A stretch of 64,000 nt of DNA from Bimastos eiseni. Taxonomy: Eukaryota > Annelida > Clitellata > Crassiclitellata > Lumbricidae. Position 1 is the stretch's first letter. The number at the start of each line of letters is the position of its first letter. Both the position numbers and the translations under genes were made by a program. The notes beneath the pieces are model-generated. The model searched no databases. It saw nothing but the letters and a program-made list of their open reading frames with translations, and was not told where the DNA came from. This document shows, one piece after another, positions 47,058 to 61,155 of this stretch. The stretch covers positions 34,932,571 through 34,996,570 of the forward strand of contig OY365811.1 of assembly GCA_959347315.1 (NCBI GenBank). The letters are read 5' to 3'.

Positions 47058-47258
47058 CCCGTCAGCGAATTCCGGCTGTTTTGGCACCGTCTATCCTGGA
47101 AGGTTCAGGTCAGACCAGAGAAGTCCGGCAGTTTTGGCACCGTCCATCCTGGCAGCTTCAGGTCAGGCCAGAGAAGTCCGGCAGTTTTGGCACCGTCCAT
47201 CCTGGCAGCCTCAAACCAGAGAATTCCGGCAGTTTTGGCAACGTCCTTCCTGGTAGAG
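47058..47258. repeat. 53-bp minisatellite, about 3.7 copies
   Basis: Unit contains CGGCAGTTTTGGCACCGTCC, ATCCTGGCAG, CTTCAGGTCAGGCC and AGAGAAGTC. The open frame across it is repeat-derived. Confidence 0.9.
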
Positions 47259-47934
47259 ATGCTGTGGCATCTGACATGAAGCGCTACCTGTCTTCAGTTA
47301 TCGAGACCTGTTCGTGACCGCCGTCAACTGACCGACTGTCCTGCAAGCGGCTATAGGTTAGTTTCAGTTTTTATGAAGGTTTACGAAAAATCCCATAGAT
47401 TGGTTGCTAATAAAATCGTCGGGTCGTTTGGAAGATTCTAATTAAGTAGCAAAATGTCGACCAGGATAATGAAACACAGAGCGTTTTATATCTTTTCTGC
47501 CTGTCTCTTTCCTAAATTTCTCTTCCTCTTGTCTTAAGTCTGTTGAACAAAACAATTATTTTGGCATATTGCAGCTCTGTTAAATGATACATATATACAG
47601 TCACTGTTTGCTCTCTTTCAATCTATCCTACTCTACGTCTTTTTCTCCCTGTTGTCTAGTTCCCTCCATTTCTTAACTTTATGACGTTTTGCATTATTGT
47701 TTTGTCTTTTAGAACTGACTGGAAACCATCACAGACGACCTGAGATGCCTGGAGAGTGGAGATGTCATGGGACGAAAACGAGAAGGACCTGGACATGGAC
47801 AGAGGAGACGAGTGGAGGAGGAGGAGATGCGTTGCTCGATATGAAGACCTACACGGGAAGGACAACAGTACTGAGTTAAGTTTTAGAATTCCAAGCTACA
47901 TAATTAATTGCTTTATACTGGGTTAGATGAATGT

Positions 47935-48140
47935 GGGACGCGGTGGTATAGAGATATACGTTCTATGCCGTATTAGTGGAAGGTCGCAGATTCGAATCTA
48001 CCTCAAGTCACTCCGTAGTGACCCTGGTCACTGGACAAGTTGATTGTCCAGAATTGTCTGTGAGTAAGGAAGGCAATGGGAAATCACCTTACCCTTGTAA
48101 AACGTGGGTGGCATATAAGCCAATTAATGGACCTGTTTGA
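47935..48140 (+). repeat. tRNA-derived SINE
   Basis: Begins GACGCGGTGGTATAGAGATA (A-box-like), then GTCGCAGATTCGAATCTACC (B box), then CACTCCGTAGTGACCCTGG, CCAGAATTGTCTGTGAG and GGTGGCATATAAGCC. Copy 1 keeps only the distal part (45855-45935), so the element was either truncated there or inserted separately. Confidence 0.6.
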
Positions 48141-48785
48141 GGGCTAAGGACTCATCATCATCAGACTGTTTCATTACTTTCTATCTCCGTTCTCAGCGCA
48201 TTCTGTGTTTTTCACTTCCGTTTCACTGTATTACGCTGAGTTTTACTCTAGATCTCCTTTCTCGTTTTCTTTTTTGTCTTATTCTTCACTTACTTTGGTC
48301 TGTTTCGATATACTTTAGTTTTAGATCGGTCCCTGTATTCTCCTTTGATTAAGTTCTGATAATTGATTGCCTCCACAACGACCACAAGTAAACAATCCAA
48401 CACGAATAAGTTCCATTAAATGCACAGGCGAGAATGTCGTACAGTATAAAAATTATGCTGCTACAAATGACTCTAATCGTAATCGCTAACTTCTCAAAAC
48501 TTTTCAAGCGCCACTCGAAAGTCAAATTCAGGACATCAGTTTATTGAGTGATTATGTTGCGTTTAGTGTGATATGAGAAGATTAAGGTGTTAAAAGATAG
48601 TTTTGTATTTACCTCAGACCTGAGGTCAAGACAGAACTACCTTCCAACTGCTTGCTTAAAAAATGTGATGGGCCAAATGCGTCACATTTTCTCTGTAGGG
48701 CCCTGACTTTGCATAATATTAAGTAGCTTACATTTGGGTAGTCCACTCATTACAAGTCTCTCAGGCAGTTCATTATTTCCCATTT

Positions 48786-50690
48786 TGACGTAGTACTCGC
48801 TATACGGACGTAGCTGTCTGTGATTGAACGTTATTAGACGCTACAATCAGAGGGATATAAGCAGATACTCTAAACAATATAGCCTACATTATGCTCTCAA
48901 TCTCTCACTCACTTTAACCGTACTTCTCGCTCATAAGTATATACTGCATCTGCAGCGTCCATATTATTTCAGTTTCAATCTTACTTTCAGTCTCATGTTT
49001 GTCGTACTTTTTCTCAACTAAACGGCATAATTACTTCATCGCACTGTATATTAACCAATTTCTCTCTGCGTAGGCCTATCTAATAATAATTTTCTCGATA
49101 CACTTGTCTATTTGTTATCCTATGTGTCTCCTTATCTATCAATTGATGTATAGATCTGTTTAGTCATGCACCTATCAATTTATCTAATATTTCTTTCTCA
49201 GTCTTATCTATATAGATATCTATCTGTGTATGTAGGCCTACCTATTGACCAATTCAGTTATCTATATGTGCATCAATTTATCTAGTTATTAATTCATTTC
49301 TCTATCTGTAATTTCTCTCTTTCTCTGCCTTATCTATCTATCTCTATAGATCTGTTTAATATTTATCGATCTCCATTTATCATCTATGACTCTCTCTATT
49401 AAGCTATCTATCTATCTATCTCTTTGTCTATCTATGTATCTATCTGTCTATCTATCTGTCTATGCAGTCTTTCTTTCTGTATCTGCCATGTCTATCTATC
49501 TATCAATCAATCTCCATTTAGGTCTATTTCTCTCTCTCTATCTCTTGCACCCAATCGCTAACCCTGTCTTTTGTTTTTTCTCAATCTTCAAACTAAGTGT
49601 CTCTTTTTCACTCTTTCGCTATCGCTGCAGTGTCTGTTCTTTCGCTCTCCGTTTTCTCTCATCCAGTTTTACTCTTTCGGACTTTGTTTTCGATTACTCA
49701 TTGACTTATAGGCCTATACTTGTGTAGTGGACCTATGTCGTTTCCGAACCTTCTCTAGCTATAGTATTTCTATGCGCAATCATGTCTCTGATTTGCGTCT
49801 TTTCACGTTTTGCCCCAGCGCCAATGTTTGCCTTGCATTTCAATCCAAGTCAAAGCAAATAACTCAAATTGAAAATTTCTAAAATTGGCCTATTTGTGGG
49901 TGATGCCAAACTTGTGATGACTTTCTACTGCCTGAGAGTTGAAATGAATGGCCTACGGAGACCTTTGCCAACACCTCCTCGTGGTGGTCTCTGGGCGTGC
50001 AGTTAATCCAACTGATTGACTGCATGGCGAAGATTGGCAGCAGCACGTTGCCATTCTCTGTCTGTTTTCAGGATAGTGTGCTGTGCTGTTACTGCTGTAC
50101 TATCTGATGACCAAGCTAGCTCTTAATTTACAGATGGCGACGACAATATCTTATTTTGGTAAGCTTACTTCTATGCGTTAACGTTTCGCAGCAAAGTTAT
50201 CTACTGTAATGACGATAGGCCTACTAGTAAGTTACTAATTAATATATATATATATTTATACCTGTAAGGCGATAGCAGTCAATAACTCAAACATCGCATC
50301 ATTATTTGACTAGGCCTAATGGGTTCCATCAACACACGTCTTCATGAGAATCTTGGCAGTTCAGGTATCACACAAAGTTTAAACAGAAACACGTACAACA
50401 CAGGTCTAGCATGTAATATTCGACAGTTGCATTCAAAAACATTCTGTACAATCATGATCAATTTGTAGATCAAAGCTGAACTGCTTATCGTCTAGGATGA
50501 CATTTGCATAGGCCTACATTGCACTTAGCACAGACGACTCGCCATTCGCCAGTTTCCTTGAAGGTTTTTAGCAAACTAAATTTCAATGAGCATGGTCATG
50601 CTTCAATAAGAATAGTCATGGTTGCCAGATACAGTGAGAATCCAAGTAGGACACAGACAGCTGGGAAGGAGGACAAGTGAATTGGTCTCG
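48786..50690. other. pyrimidine-rich spacer with degenerate TATC repeats
   Basis: From about 49080 to 49560 the plus strand is a degenerate TCTA/TATC tract, with cleaner (TCTA)n at 49403-49465. The rest is AT-rich with scattered GTAGGCCTA words. No exon is supported on either strand. Confidence 0.6.
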
Positions 50691-51521
50691 AGACCGGAAA
50701 ACTGCGGTCTTGGTCCTGGTCTCGAACGCACCGGTCTTGATCTCGGACCATCGGTCTTGGTCTCGAATGCGTCGTCTTGGTCTGGGTCTTAATGCAACGG
50801 TCTTGGGATTGGTCTCCGTCTTAAATTAGCGTTCTTGGTCATTTGCCGTATCAGAGCAATTTTTTATATTTGTCGGTTATTTTCGATATTTAGAGACACC
50901 GGATATTTAGGCCCTTCGCGATTGTTATCGATTTATGGCGTGCTGACAATCTATATATATACATGTTACTATGGGTAAAAATGAATTTGCAACGGAGCCA
51001 GCCACTTCAAAATTTACTTTCACATATGTCAAGGTTTTCGAACAATCGAATAATTATGTGGTCGGCCACGTGTAGTCACTGTTAACCTACAATTCCGAGT
51101 ATACATGTAGGTTACAAGTAGGCATACGCCATTCAAGCGGAACGTTAATCTACTTGTTCAGATGTGTTATAGTACTTACCTATCGTCTACTAGCTGTAAG
51201 TAATTTATAGTGTGATATTCTCCGGCCGAAGCGAAGGGCTGAACCCGCAAAAGTTGAGGATGGCCGGTAAAACTGTTTTCCGGACCATTAATAAGATCAG
51301 CATTCTCCAGCAATAAAATTAATGTTTTAAACGTGTTATGAATTCCGCTTTAGCGTCTTAATCGATTGAATTGTTTATAAAAAAAAGAGTATCGGTCTTG
51401 GTCTCGGACCATCGGTCTTGGTCATGGTCTCGGACCACCCGGTCTCGGTTTTAGTCTTGGTATTGGACCTCTCGGTCTTGGTCTCGGGATTTTGGTATCG
51501 TCACTATCGTGCCCAACACTG
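50680..51521. repeat. GGTCTTGGTCTCG-rich element ending in GCCCAACACTG
   Basis: Two clusters of GGTCTTGGTCTCG repeats (50687-50850 and 51390-51500) enclose about 540 bases of AT-rich DNA. The right end, reverse complemented, begins CAGTGTTGGGCACGATAGTG, a hAT-like terminus also seen at 23556 and related to the 21944 element. No matching left terminus or target duplication was found, so the element may be truncated. Confidence 0.5.
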
Positions 51522-51539
51522 CCTTAGGTCACCATTCAT

Positions 51540-51780
51540 CTCAAGCTCTCCAACCACCCGAGCCATATCCATCACCGCACCACGTCTCTGGAGCGATCTA
51601 CTTCCTAAACTCCGCACGTACATTTACATTTTCGGCTCCTCTACCACCATCATCTATCACCCGTCATCAGCATCATCATCATCTGTCTCAGGCTCCCTTA
51701 TCCACGACCCCCTTGAGCATTCCATTCGAAGCTTGAATCTCACCTTTTCAAGAACTTTTACCCGACTCACTTGATCAGCT
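51540..51780 (+). mobile_element. LINE reverse-transcriptase 3' fragment
   Basis: The plus-strand frame reads AISITAPRLWSDLLPKLR, the typical 'xxAPRLWNxLPxxLR' block near the C-terminus of CR1/RTE-like reverse transcriptases, followed by a low-complexity Ser-rich stretch. No intact upstream domain. Confidence 0.55.
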
Positions 51781-52567
51781 ACCTTCCAATTCTCGACCAA
51801 AACGACACCTTCCTGCAGCTGTTGCCTCCAGTGACCCTTTGGAAATGGAACTATGAGACCTTCCTGCCCGAATTTTGACCTGGCACCGAAGCGAACGTGC
51901 AGAGCCCGGATATTGCGGATTTGATTTGACCTCTTATTCACTGGCCTAGCGCCAGTGAATAAGCATTTGTCTTCGCTGGCGCGGCTTTTGTGTGAGCTGT
52001 TATATTTACTAAGATTTACATTACATAATTATTTGTGCACACATGAGCATTATCCATATGCTGGTTTATCGTTCTGCCCTACTTGGCAACCAACAAAGAA
52101 ACTGGTAGAAATATGCCCCAGGCACGTGATTCTGAACGCTTTCTTCAGATAGCGCTGTCTGAGTTTCATTGCATTCGTTCTGCGAACGTTTTATACGCCT
52201 CGTCCGTGTACATTCAGAAATTAAGGCGTCTTGGCAGTTGCGTAGATTCAGCAGATATCAACGGGTGATTGATGCATAGGCCTAAGACACCACGGCACCT
52301 CAGTCGCACTTGCTTAGAGCAGCCGGATCGGGAGGTGCTTGCAGAAGCCTTGTCAACAATATTGAAGTCGTTCGGTATAGGACAAGAAAGCCTTGGTTTG
52401 GGCTTTCCTAGGGATGCTTGCAAGTGAAACTTGTAGGCAAACATTTTCATCACTTTACTGTCGTCTATCACTGTAATTAACAACACTGGTCCAGTGTTTA
52501 TTAGTGTTCGTTGAAAGGTGCCATTGATCCACTTAAGCGAAGCATCGCATTGCTGTTGAAAATAACA

Positions 52568-54624
52568 ATGCAAGGAGAAAGGCTGCTGTCAACACTCACG
52601 GCTATTCTGATTGTCTGCCAACAAGCGACTTGTCGTAAGTAAACAATCTGTATTGTAGACATAGACCTAAGCAAGACCAATACGCGGCGAGATGCTTATT
52701 TATTAATAAACAGCAATAGAGCATATATATATATATATGTATATATAGATAGGCAAATTAAAAAAAGCTGATCGTTTAAAATTATGCAACTTCGTGAAGT
52801 AGTTATAAAATCTAACTTAGCACAAAGTTCTATAGAAACTAAAAGCATTTACATCGAATAGAATGTATTTGAACTAACATAACTATGGTCACTCAACTCA
52901 GCTATAATGAGTACACTGACCGTACACCGTCGGTGGGATGATGAGACGGCGAGGGGAGGATGGCCACCCACTTTCACATGCTGAGGCTAAGATAACGAAA
53001 TTCCTAACACTTCAATCCGACGGTTACCTCTCAAGCTCTATCTTACTGGACTGCTTCTCTTAAAGGTTGGAGAAAGCAATGGCAGTATAATATGTCAGTT
53101 TATGCATGTTATATTGACGGTTGTTGAATAGACAAAAATAGACAGCAGATATAATGACTTATATAGCGCTCAAACCACGACGATACAATGAGGAGAGATT
53201 CGGTCCAAATCCGCTTTGTCAGAGAAACCAGAATAAGCCAGGTTAATAAGTAACTTGATTGACCGACACAACTACATGGAATTATTCGACAGTGGCTTTT
53301 CGCCCCCACAGACCATGCGGCAAGGGCGACTGAAGCGAGTTAAAATCGACCAATGAGAGTCCTGCTCAGCACTTCTGCTTGACTGACTTCCCCAAAGCAT
53401 CGTCCCTGGTCTATGAGACTATGCACAGCTGTCTATCGGCGTTCAGTTGATCATGATCGACTGTCCGGGTGACCTCGCCGTGCAAGTCACGCCTGAATCA
53501 TTGCAGAAAATTATGCTAATAAGGCGTAACGTATCGTTTATCGTCAAAGCAACCTCAATAGACTTTCATACATACATACATACATCCATACATACATACA
53601 TACATACATACATACATACATACATACATACATACATACATACATACATACATACATACATACATACATACATACATACATACATACATACATACATACA
53701 TACATACATACATACATACATACATACATACATACATACATACATACATACATACATACATACATACATACATACATACATACATACATACATACATACA
53801 TACATACATACATACATACATACATACATACATACATACATACATACATACATACATACATACATACATACATACATACATACATACATACATACATACA
53901 TACATACATACATACATACATACATACATACATACATACATACATACATACATACATACATACATACATACATACATACATACATACATACATACATACA
54001 TACATACATACATACATACATACATACATACATACATACATACATACATACATACATACATACATACATACATACATACATACATACATACATACATACA
54101 TACATACATACATACATACATACATACATACATACATACATACATACATACATACATACATACATACATACATACATACATACATACATACATACATACA
54201 TACATGCATGCATACATACATACATGCATGCATGCATACATACATACATACATACATACATAAATACATGCATGCCTACATACATACATACATACATACA
54301 TACAAACATGCATGCATGCATACATACATACATACATACATACATACATACATACATACATACATACATACATGCATGCATGCATACATACATGCATGCA
54401 TACATACATGCATGCATGCATACATAACTAAATACATACATACATACATACATACATACATACATACATACATACATACATACATACATACATACATACA
54501 TACATACATACATACATACATACATACATACATACATACATACATACATACATACATACATACATACATACATACATACATACATACATACATACATACA
54601 TACATACATACATACATACATACA

Positions 54625-54657
<33 letters not shown>

Positions 54658-57600
54658 GCATGCATGCATGCATGCATACATACATACATACATACATACA
54701 TACATGCATGCACATGCATACGCACACTCACTCATTCACATAGGTTCCTATACATTCCTGTACGTTTATGCACGAGGGTGACGACGATAATGTACATAGT
54801 TACTCACATATTTTCATGCACATACAAATACTCACATCTGTTATATGCCTATGCCTATACACATGAATTAACACTATACATGCAAGCGTACTTATTGCGT
54901 TTTATTGCACCGACTGTTGAATGCCAGACTGAGGAAGAAAGACAGCTTTCGGTTCACTAACATGAATGAATTCAAAAAAAGTTTCATTGCTTTCTTTAAT
55001 CGCAAAATCTTCTGATTTATTACTTTTTGCGAAAAGTCTTCTGCTGTTTGCATACACAATGAATATCGTTTATATATATCGATTATATATATATATCGTT
55101 TCTATATACATTATGACATAGATATATGTGACCATGCGTACACTGTGTTCCTTATATATACCATATTCTATATATATGAGGGTAGCTCTTGTGCTAACTG
55201 GTTCTAATGCAGAGTGGTAGCCTTTCAGACCTTACGACCAGAACACTTTGGTGCCAGGGATACGCTTGGTACCGATGACCTAAAATAATACAAAAATAAT
55301 AAATAATAGGTTTTTTCTAACTCAGGGTTAAAAAATGGTTGCATCGTAGTCAATTACTAGGGCTTTTTCTTTTGCTAGGGCCATAGAGACCACAGCCCAT
55401 GAGGAGTCATGCCATATGAGCGCATTGATGCGAACATTTATAGGTTACGCCTGATGTACAATGAAATGAATTCTAAGGGTCTTCATCGGTAGAACCACCT
55501 CGCAGGAGAACGTTGGCAGTGACTCATTCGAGCATAGACCTACTATGTCGCGCGGGTAAATAGCTATACGAAGTTACTCTTTAATATCAAGGGCCTAGAT
55601 AATTGTCGTGTACACCGCCAGTGTATAGGCTACCATTGAAGAACGCCGTTTGCACAATGAAATTCCTAATCCGTGCACAAGTGGTGGTGGTGGTAGAAGC
55701 AAATTAAATTCTCCGAACGACCTGTGTGCCCCTGTGTAAACTCCGAAACTGTTCGCATGAGTGCCAGTCCCAAGCCTGGATAAGGCAGGAGGGCGACGCC
55801 AATGATCTTTGTTGTCACATAGTAGGCTCCTATTACGTAAAATTACGAAAATGAGACCGCTTTCAGCTCCAGCAGACACAAGCTTTCTTCGGTCTTTCAG
55901 AGAAACTGCACCATACGCAGAGAAGTATCGCTTACAGCAGCGGTTTTCATATGTGCTACGCCAGCGTTTCGCTGAGTGGTAGACCGACGCAAAAAATCTC
56001 CTATGAGTTTATGCTGACCTTTTCGACTACGAAATTAGCTCAAAACAACTTCCAATTGTTTTTTAAACGTCTCCAAAATGTGCTGTTGGTTTGGTCTCTG
56101 CCCCAGACCATTCAACAGAACTTACGATGTTCCTTTAATAATTAACTGCAAAGGGCTTTGCACTCGCCTGTTATCTTTATATGACCATTGCTTTACAGTG
56201 CATGATTTGAAACTGCTTTAACCAAAATGGTTGTCGAAAATCAAGTGAGTGTGCTGACCTGTAAATCTGGGCTCAAGTTGCCACCAGAGCAGAAATAAAA
56301 TTGGTTTCGAAATTCTGCCCTCATATTACCGGGCTAATGCAGACAGAGGCGGCGATCTCGTTTGACAGGTGGGGGCACCCAATGAGAGAGACAGGAAGTG
56401 TGGTGAAGGGACGAACGCATGACGTGTCCCCTCTCTGTATAAGGTGGGGGGACTTGTCCCCTAGACCTTCCGGAATCACCGCCTCTGAATGCAGGGTCCA
56501 ATTTGTCAAAAAGAAGCAGTGGGTTTGTTGATGAGAATTTAAGCCAAAAAATTCTACGCTATATTAACGTCATTATAGCAGAAACTGGATTTCAACCCCT
56601 ATGTCCCCTCTGTCCCACCCCCGGACAATCGGAGGCTGGGCTAAGGAAATGAAGTCTGAAGCCCAAGATTCCCTCTCATGCCAGCTAACATTATGGACAA
56701 TTCTGGTCCTCCCTTTTCTAGAGACAAAAAGTAAAATAGCGTACAGATGACATGAATCTTATAATCAACACTCGTGAATAAGCTGGTGCCCTGCGTTTGG
56801 CTCTCGAGTGGCGTTTCCGAAGTTTGGAGTTTACGATTGCGATTTTTTATATTTAGCGCACATTAGATTTTGCCTAGTGCACCATAGAAAGATCCTGTGT
56901 TTTAGTGTTTCCTAAAAGTAGAACGCATTAAATTAATATCAACGAGATGGTGAAACTGTTACCTAAAATAACGACTTTGTTACACAAAGTCGAAAGCTAT
57001 AATTTCAACTGGGGTGGTGAAACTGTTTCCTAAAAATAACGACTTTGTCAAGCAAACAACACGACTCTGGCCCTTCTGGATTGAAGCCAAAAGACAGACG
57101 TTGTGTTTTGCGATGTACCTGTCAAGGCATTTACAAAAACTATATGCCATTCTGTTCAGTCGACGGTGACTCAGTACATATGCATGATGAACACCAACAG
57201 AAGCCAGACAGACTAACAATGTCTGAATGCTATATTAAGCTCCTATTTGACGCCGGTTTGATATATTACACAGGCGATGATACCAGTGACATTATGTCAT
57301 ATCTCTGGTCTCTCAGATATTTTAGAAACAATAATTTCACAGACCATCGATGTGTTTCCATGCATTGGGTCGAGGACATTTCCTCCTAAACACTTGTCCT
57401 CCACACATATTCCCGATATTTGCTGATAAGTTTCCCCAGACACTTCCACCTGTATAATTACATGTATATACATTATATGCCGCAGCGCCCATCATCATCT
57501 ACTTCAGGCTTTAGTTAATCCCTCATAGGGGAGGGGTTAGCCACAATATATGTACAAATTATTGTACATAAAATATGAACGCATTCATGTGTAGGCCTAT

Positions 57601-60308
57601 ATACGTGTGAGTGCATCCATGCATGTATGTATATAGGCAACTTTGCCTTTCTATCCAGCATCGCTTGGGATTTAGATTCGCGGTTTTGTGTTAGCATTTC
57701 TTGGATTATTATGCGATATAACTCAGCAGCTGTACTCAGTCGTGCATGTGCATGTATGGGCGAGGATGAAGTTGGTAAAGAGGAGTAAGTGGGAGAATAG
57801 GAGGTTGTAATTAAGGTACCTTGCGTAGACCTGAAATTGCCTCGCCCAGGTATTTGTATTGAACTATCTCTAAGAAGCTGCCGTTTCATCTTTGAACACA
57901 GCGGTTTCGCAAGTCAACCCTTGATATTGTTTCCGCGTCGCTCTACCTAATCGCAAGTTTTCCTTTGTCGGGTGTAATTTCTTCGAACTGACGTGGTGAT
58001 TTCATAAAAAAGCGCATCATTTGCATATTAAATCAGCCACACCTCCAGGACAGTAATTAACAATCATTAACTGTTAACTGATCATCTTCCAGTGACTCAC
58101 ACGAGGACATTGATGTGGACGGTGAAGTCAGTGAACGATGGGAGTGTGGACGTGCGTGGGGTTCCCGGAGACCCCGAGGACTGGGTCTTCAACGGAATCC
58201 ACGAGTGGGCCATCTCCTACTTCTCCGATCCCACGTCCAGGTCCATCTCCCGTCGTGTCGCCCTCGCCTTCCAGTACTCCACCCGTCGGGTCTTCTTCAA
58301 CGACAAAGGCTTCAAGGAGATCTTCCGAATCACGCTACAGGTTGCGCCCTACACTCCCTTCACCTACGACGTCAACCTAGAGGTCGTCTACGGGGGCATC
58401 TCGACAGAGGTCAACGGACTGGCCATGGACTGGGCGTCAGGGAGCATCTACTGGACAGACGCCCTCTACAATTGGATCACCGTAGCGAATGCCAGCGACT
58501 ACGGGGTCTCCAAGCATATCGTCTACACGGGGTTCAGCAGACCAATGGGAATAACCGTCTACCCCAAGAAAGGGTGAGCAGCTGTGTTGCAAGATCCCGT
58601 CGTCCACTAATTCATTCATTCATTCATTCATTCTTTCAATCGTTTGTTTTCCTTCTTACCTTCATTCGGAACAACTGTGCCTCCCTCTTCTTTAAGATAA
58701 TCATGCAGCAACATACAGGCCGCTCATTGGCGTGGGCAGGTGTGCGAACAGGTTTGTGTATGAGAGCGCATGGTAGGGCTGAACCGAATATTCGCTTCGT
58801 ATTCGCTTCGGAGCCGAATAGTGGGCCAAATAGCTATTCGGTATTCGTCCGAATAGTAACGGCCGGACCGAATACGAATAGTGGTCACGTGACATCGGTT
58901 TCTGCACTGGCGGCGGCTGCTACATTGAGTGGACTGAAGCAACTCTCTCCTGCTTGAACCACGGTATCGCAGTGTCAGCCGTCTCATTTCTAAGCTTGTT
59001 TAAATTAGTTCCATTCCTAGTTCACGCAGACTAGCAGAAGGATGCAAAAATACACGTACATGTAGTTACCTATTTACTTTGAGTTTGCGTATTAAATTTA
59101 CTGAACTGAAACTCTTGCGAACATGTGAAACTTTTGAAATTTGTCGGTAGGCTTATTTTGTACACTATTCATATTCGTATTCCTATTCGGCCGAATAGTT
59201 GGTCAAATTATTCGAATTGGGCCGAATAGTGAAAATCGCCTATTCGGTACAGCCCTAGCGCATAGATGTGTAGATGTGTGTGGAGGTTTGTATGTATACA
59301 AGAGTGTAGATATGTGTACATGTGTGTAGATATGTGTACATGTGTGTAGATATGTGTGTTTTTATGTAGATGTGTGTGTAGATGTGTGTGTCGGCGTGAC
59401 TGCCATATTATACGATAAAATCACGAGGAAGGTCGTTCGAGGTAGATGGAATTGCATTTCTGCCACATAGAGTTAAATTCGACTCCTGTAATAATCTGCA
59501 GTTATCATCTGCTCATAGTGCTCTTGTTATTAACCTGCGAAGTGTCACCATGAAATGAATAAAAGAAAGTTATTATTATAACGACCCTATCGCAGAAAAC
59601 AAACTTCTTTTCATCCGCTGTCTTTCAACCTTTTGTCTTAAAAACAGAGTTAATTTTTTCTAGCATATTCTGGCATATATCATAAATTCCTTGGCAGAAT
59701 CTACACGCATTGGTTCTCTTCCGTTCAGTCATTTATTCTGGAGCGTTGTCGGAGCAGTTCCTAAGATCGAAAGGTCAACATTGGAAGGAGCGGATCGAAT
59801 CAACTTCATAGACTCGGACATTGATCGACCACTTGGTCTGTCCATCGATTACAAGACTGACCACATCTACTGGGTCGATGACCTACGTGATACGATCGAA
59901 CGCGCTGACCTAAGTGATCCAACTGACCGATCGACGATACACGTTGGATATCGACACAGCACGACTGCTAAGCTCTTCGGACTGGCAGTTTACAACGTAG
60001 GATCACCTGAGAATCAGATTAATATAATTGATTATCTTTATTATTATTATTATTATTATTATCATTATTATTATTATTATCAGTTGTTTGTATTAGTAGC
60101 AGTAGTAGGAGAAGTGGTAGACCTAGCGGAAGTAGTAGGAGTATTAGGTGAAGTGGTACCGTAGTAGTGGTGGCAATTATTATAATTATTATTATTATTA
60201 TTATTAGTTATTTATATTAGTAGTAGTAGTAGGGGAAGCAGTGGTAGGCCTAGTAGTAGTGTGAGTAGTAGGAGTGATAGTGGAAGTAGTACCGTAGTAG
60301 TGGTAGCA

Positions 60309-60350
<42 letters not shown>

Positions 60351-61123
60351 ACTATCACTATTGTTATTATTTTTATTAGTCATTGTCATCATCATCATTG
60401 TCATCATCATCATCATCATCATCACAATCATCAACATCTTCAACATCATCGTCATCATCGACGCCTGAGAAACAGTGACGTTGGTTGCTGCGACAGGATT
60501 TCATCTTCGCCACTGATCAGCTTCAGATGGCAATCAACATCTACAATAAGTCAACCGGATCGTTCATCTGGAACTTCACGGCAGTCATCTTCGAACGGAC
60601 ACCAAAAGGAATTCCTTACGACATTCAGATGTACGATGCCAGTATACAGGAGGAACTCGACTGTGAGTCAGATGTCCTCATTCAATATCAGACATTTGGA
60701 GTATTGACGTCTACATTAAATTTTATACATCGCAGAGCCGTGGTGCACGCAGCGCAGGGAACGTGACGTGACTGTCGTGACATAGTTCGAAACAGTTAGC
60801 CTGGATCTGTTTAGGTGCAATTTGCTTCATTGAAATATATAGTTACTGGAGGTGAAAGGCTTTTTTCGTAGTATTTCAACATAATAGATTTCGACGAATG
60901 CAAGAATATAGATCCTAAAATGGCAAGTCATCACCAGCGTAGGCCAATATAATGTCGAAGGTATATTTGAAATTGTATAAGACTTACCTATCTGTCCACT
61001 TGAATGGGATAAGCGAAAATCATCAAAATCATGAGACTGCAAGAGTACACAGAGGGGATATTTCCATCTGGGTTTGATTTGTCTATATACTTGAACACAG
61101 CCTCTGATAAATACTCAGAGCAT

Positions 61124-61155
<32 letters not shown>

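Larger units (their letters stand above)
46628..48785. repeat. tandem segmental duplication, copy 2
   Basis: Second copy of 44829-46627, enlarged by the hAT MITE at 46691-46863, a 53-bp minisatellite at 47058-47258 and a longer SINE body near 47935-48140. The coding-like segment of copy 1 is shifted and interrupted here. Confidence 0.85.

Noticed and set aside
53447..54960. Several very long open frames on both strands (up to 389 codons)
   Set aside because: They are translations of the (TACA)n repeat, which lacks stops in every frame; no real protein.
57045..57389. 114-codon plus-strand open frame in LRP-like intron 1
   Set aside because: No ATG at its start, no recognisable domain, no splice signals; within a repeat-rich intron.
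59691..59728. Upstream extension of LRP-like exon 3
   Set aside because: The acceptor at 59727-59728 fits the phase of exon 2 (GG|T) and gives a continuous propeller; the extension is intron.
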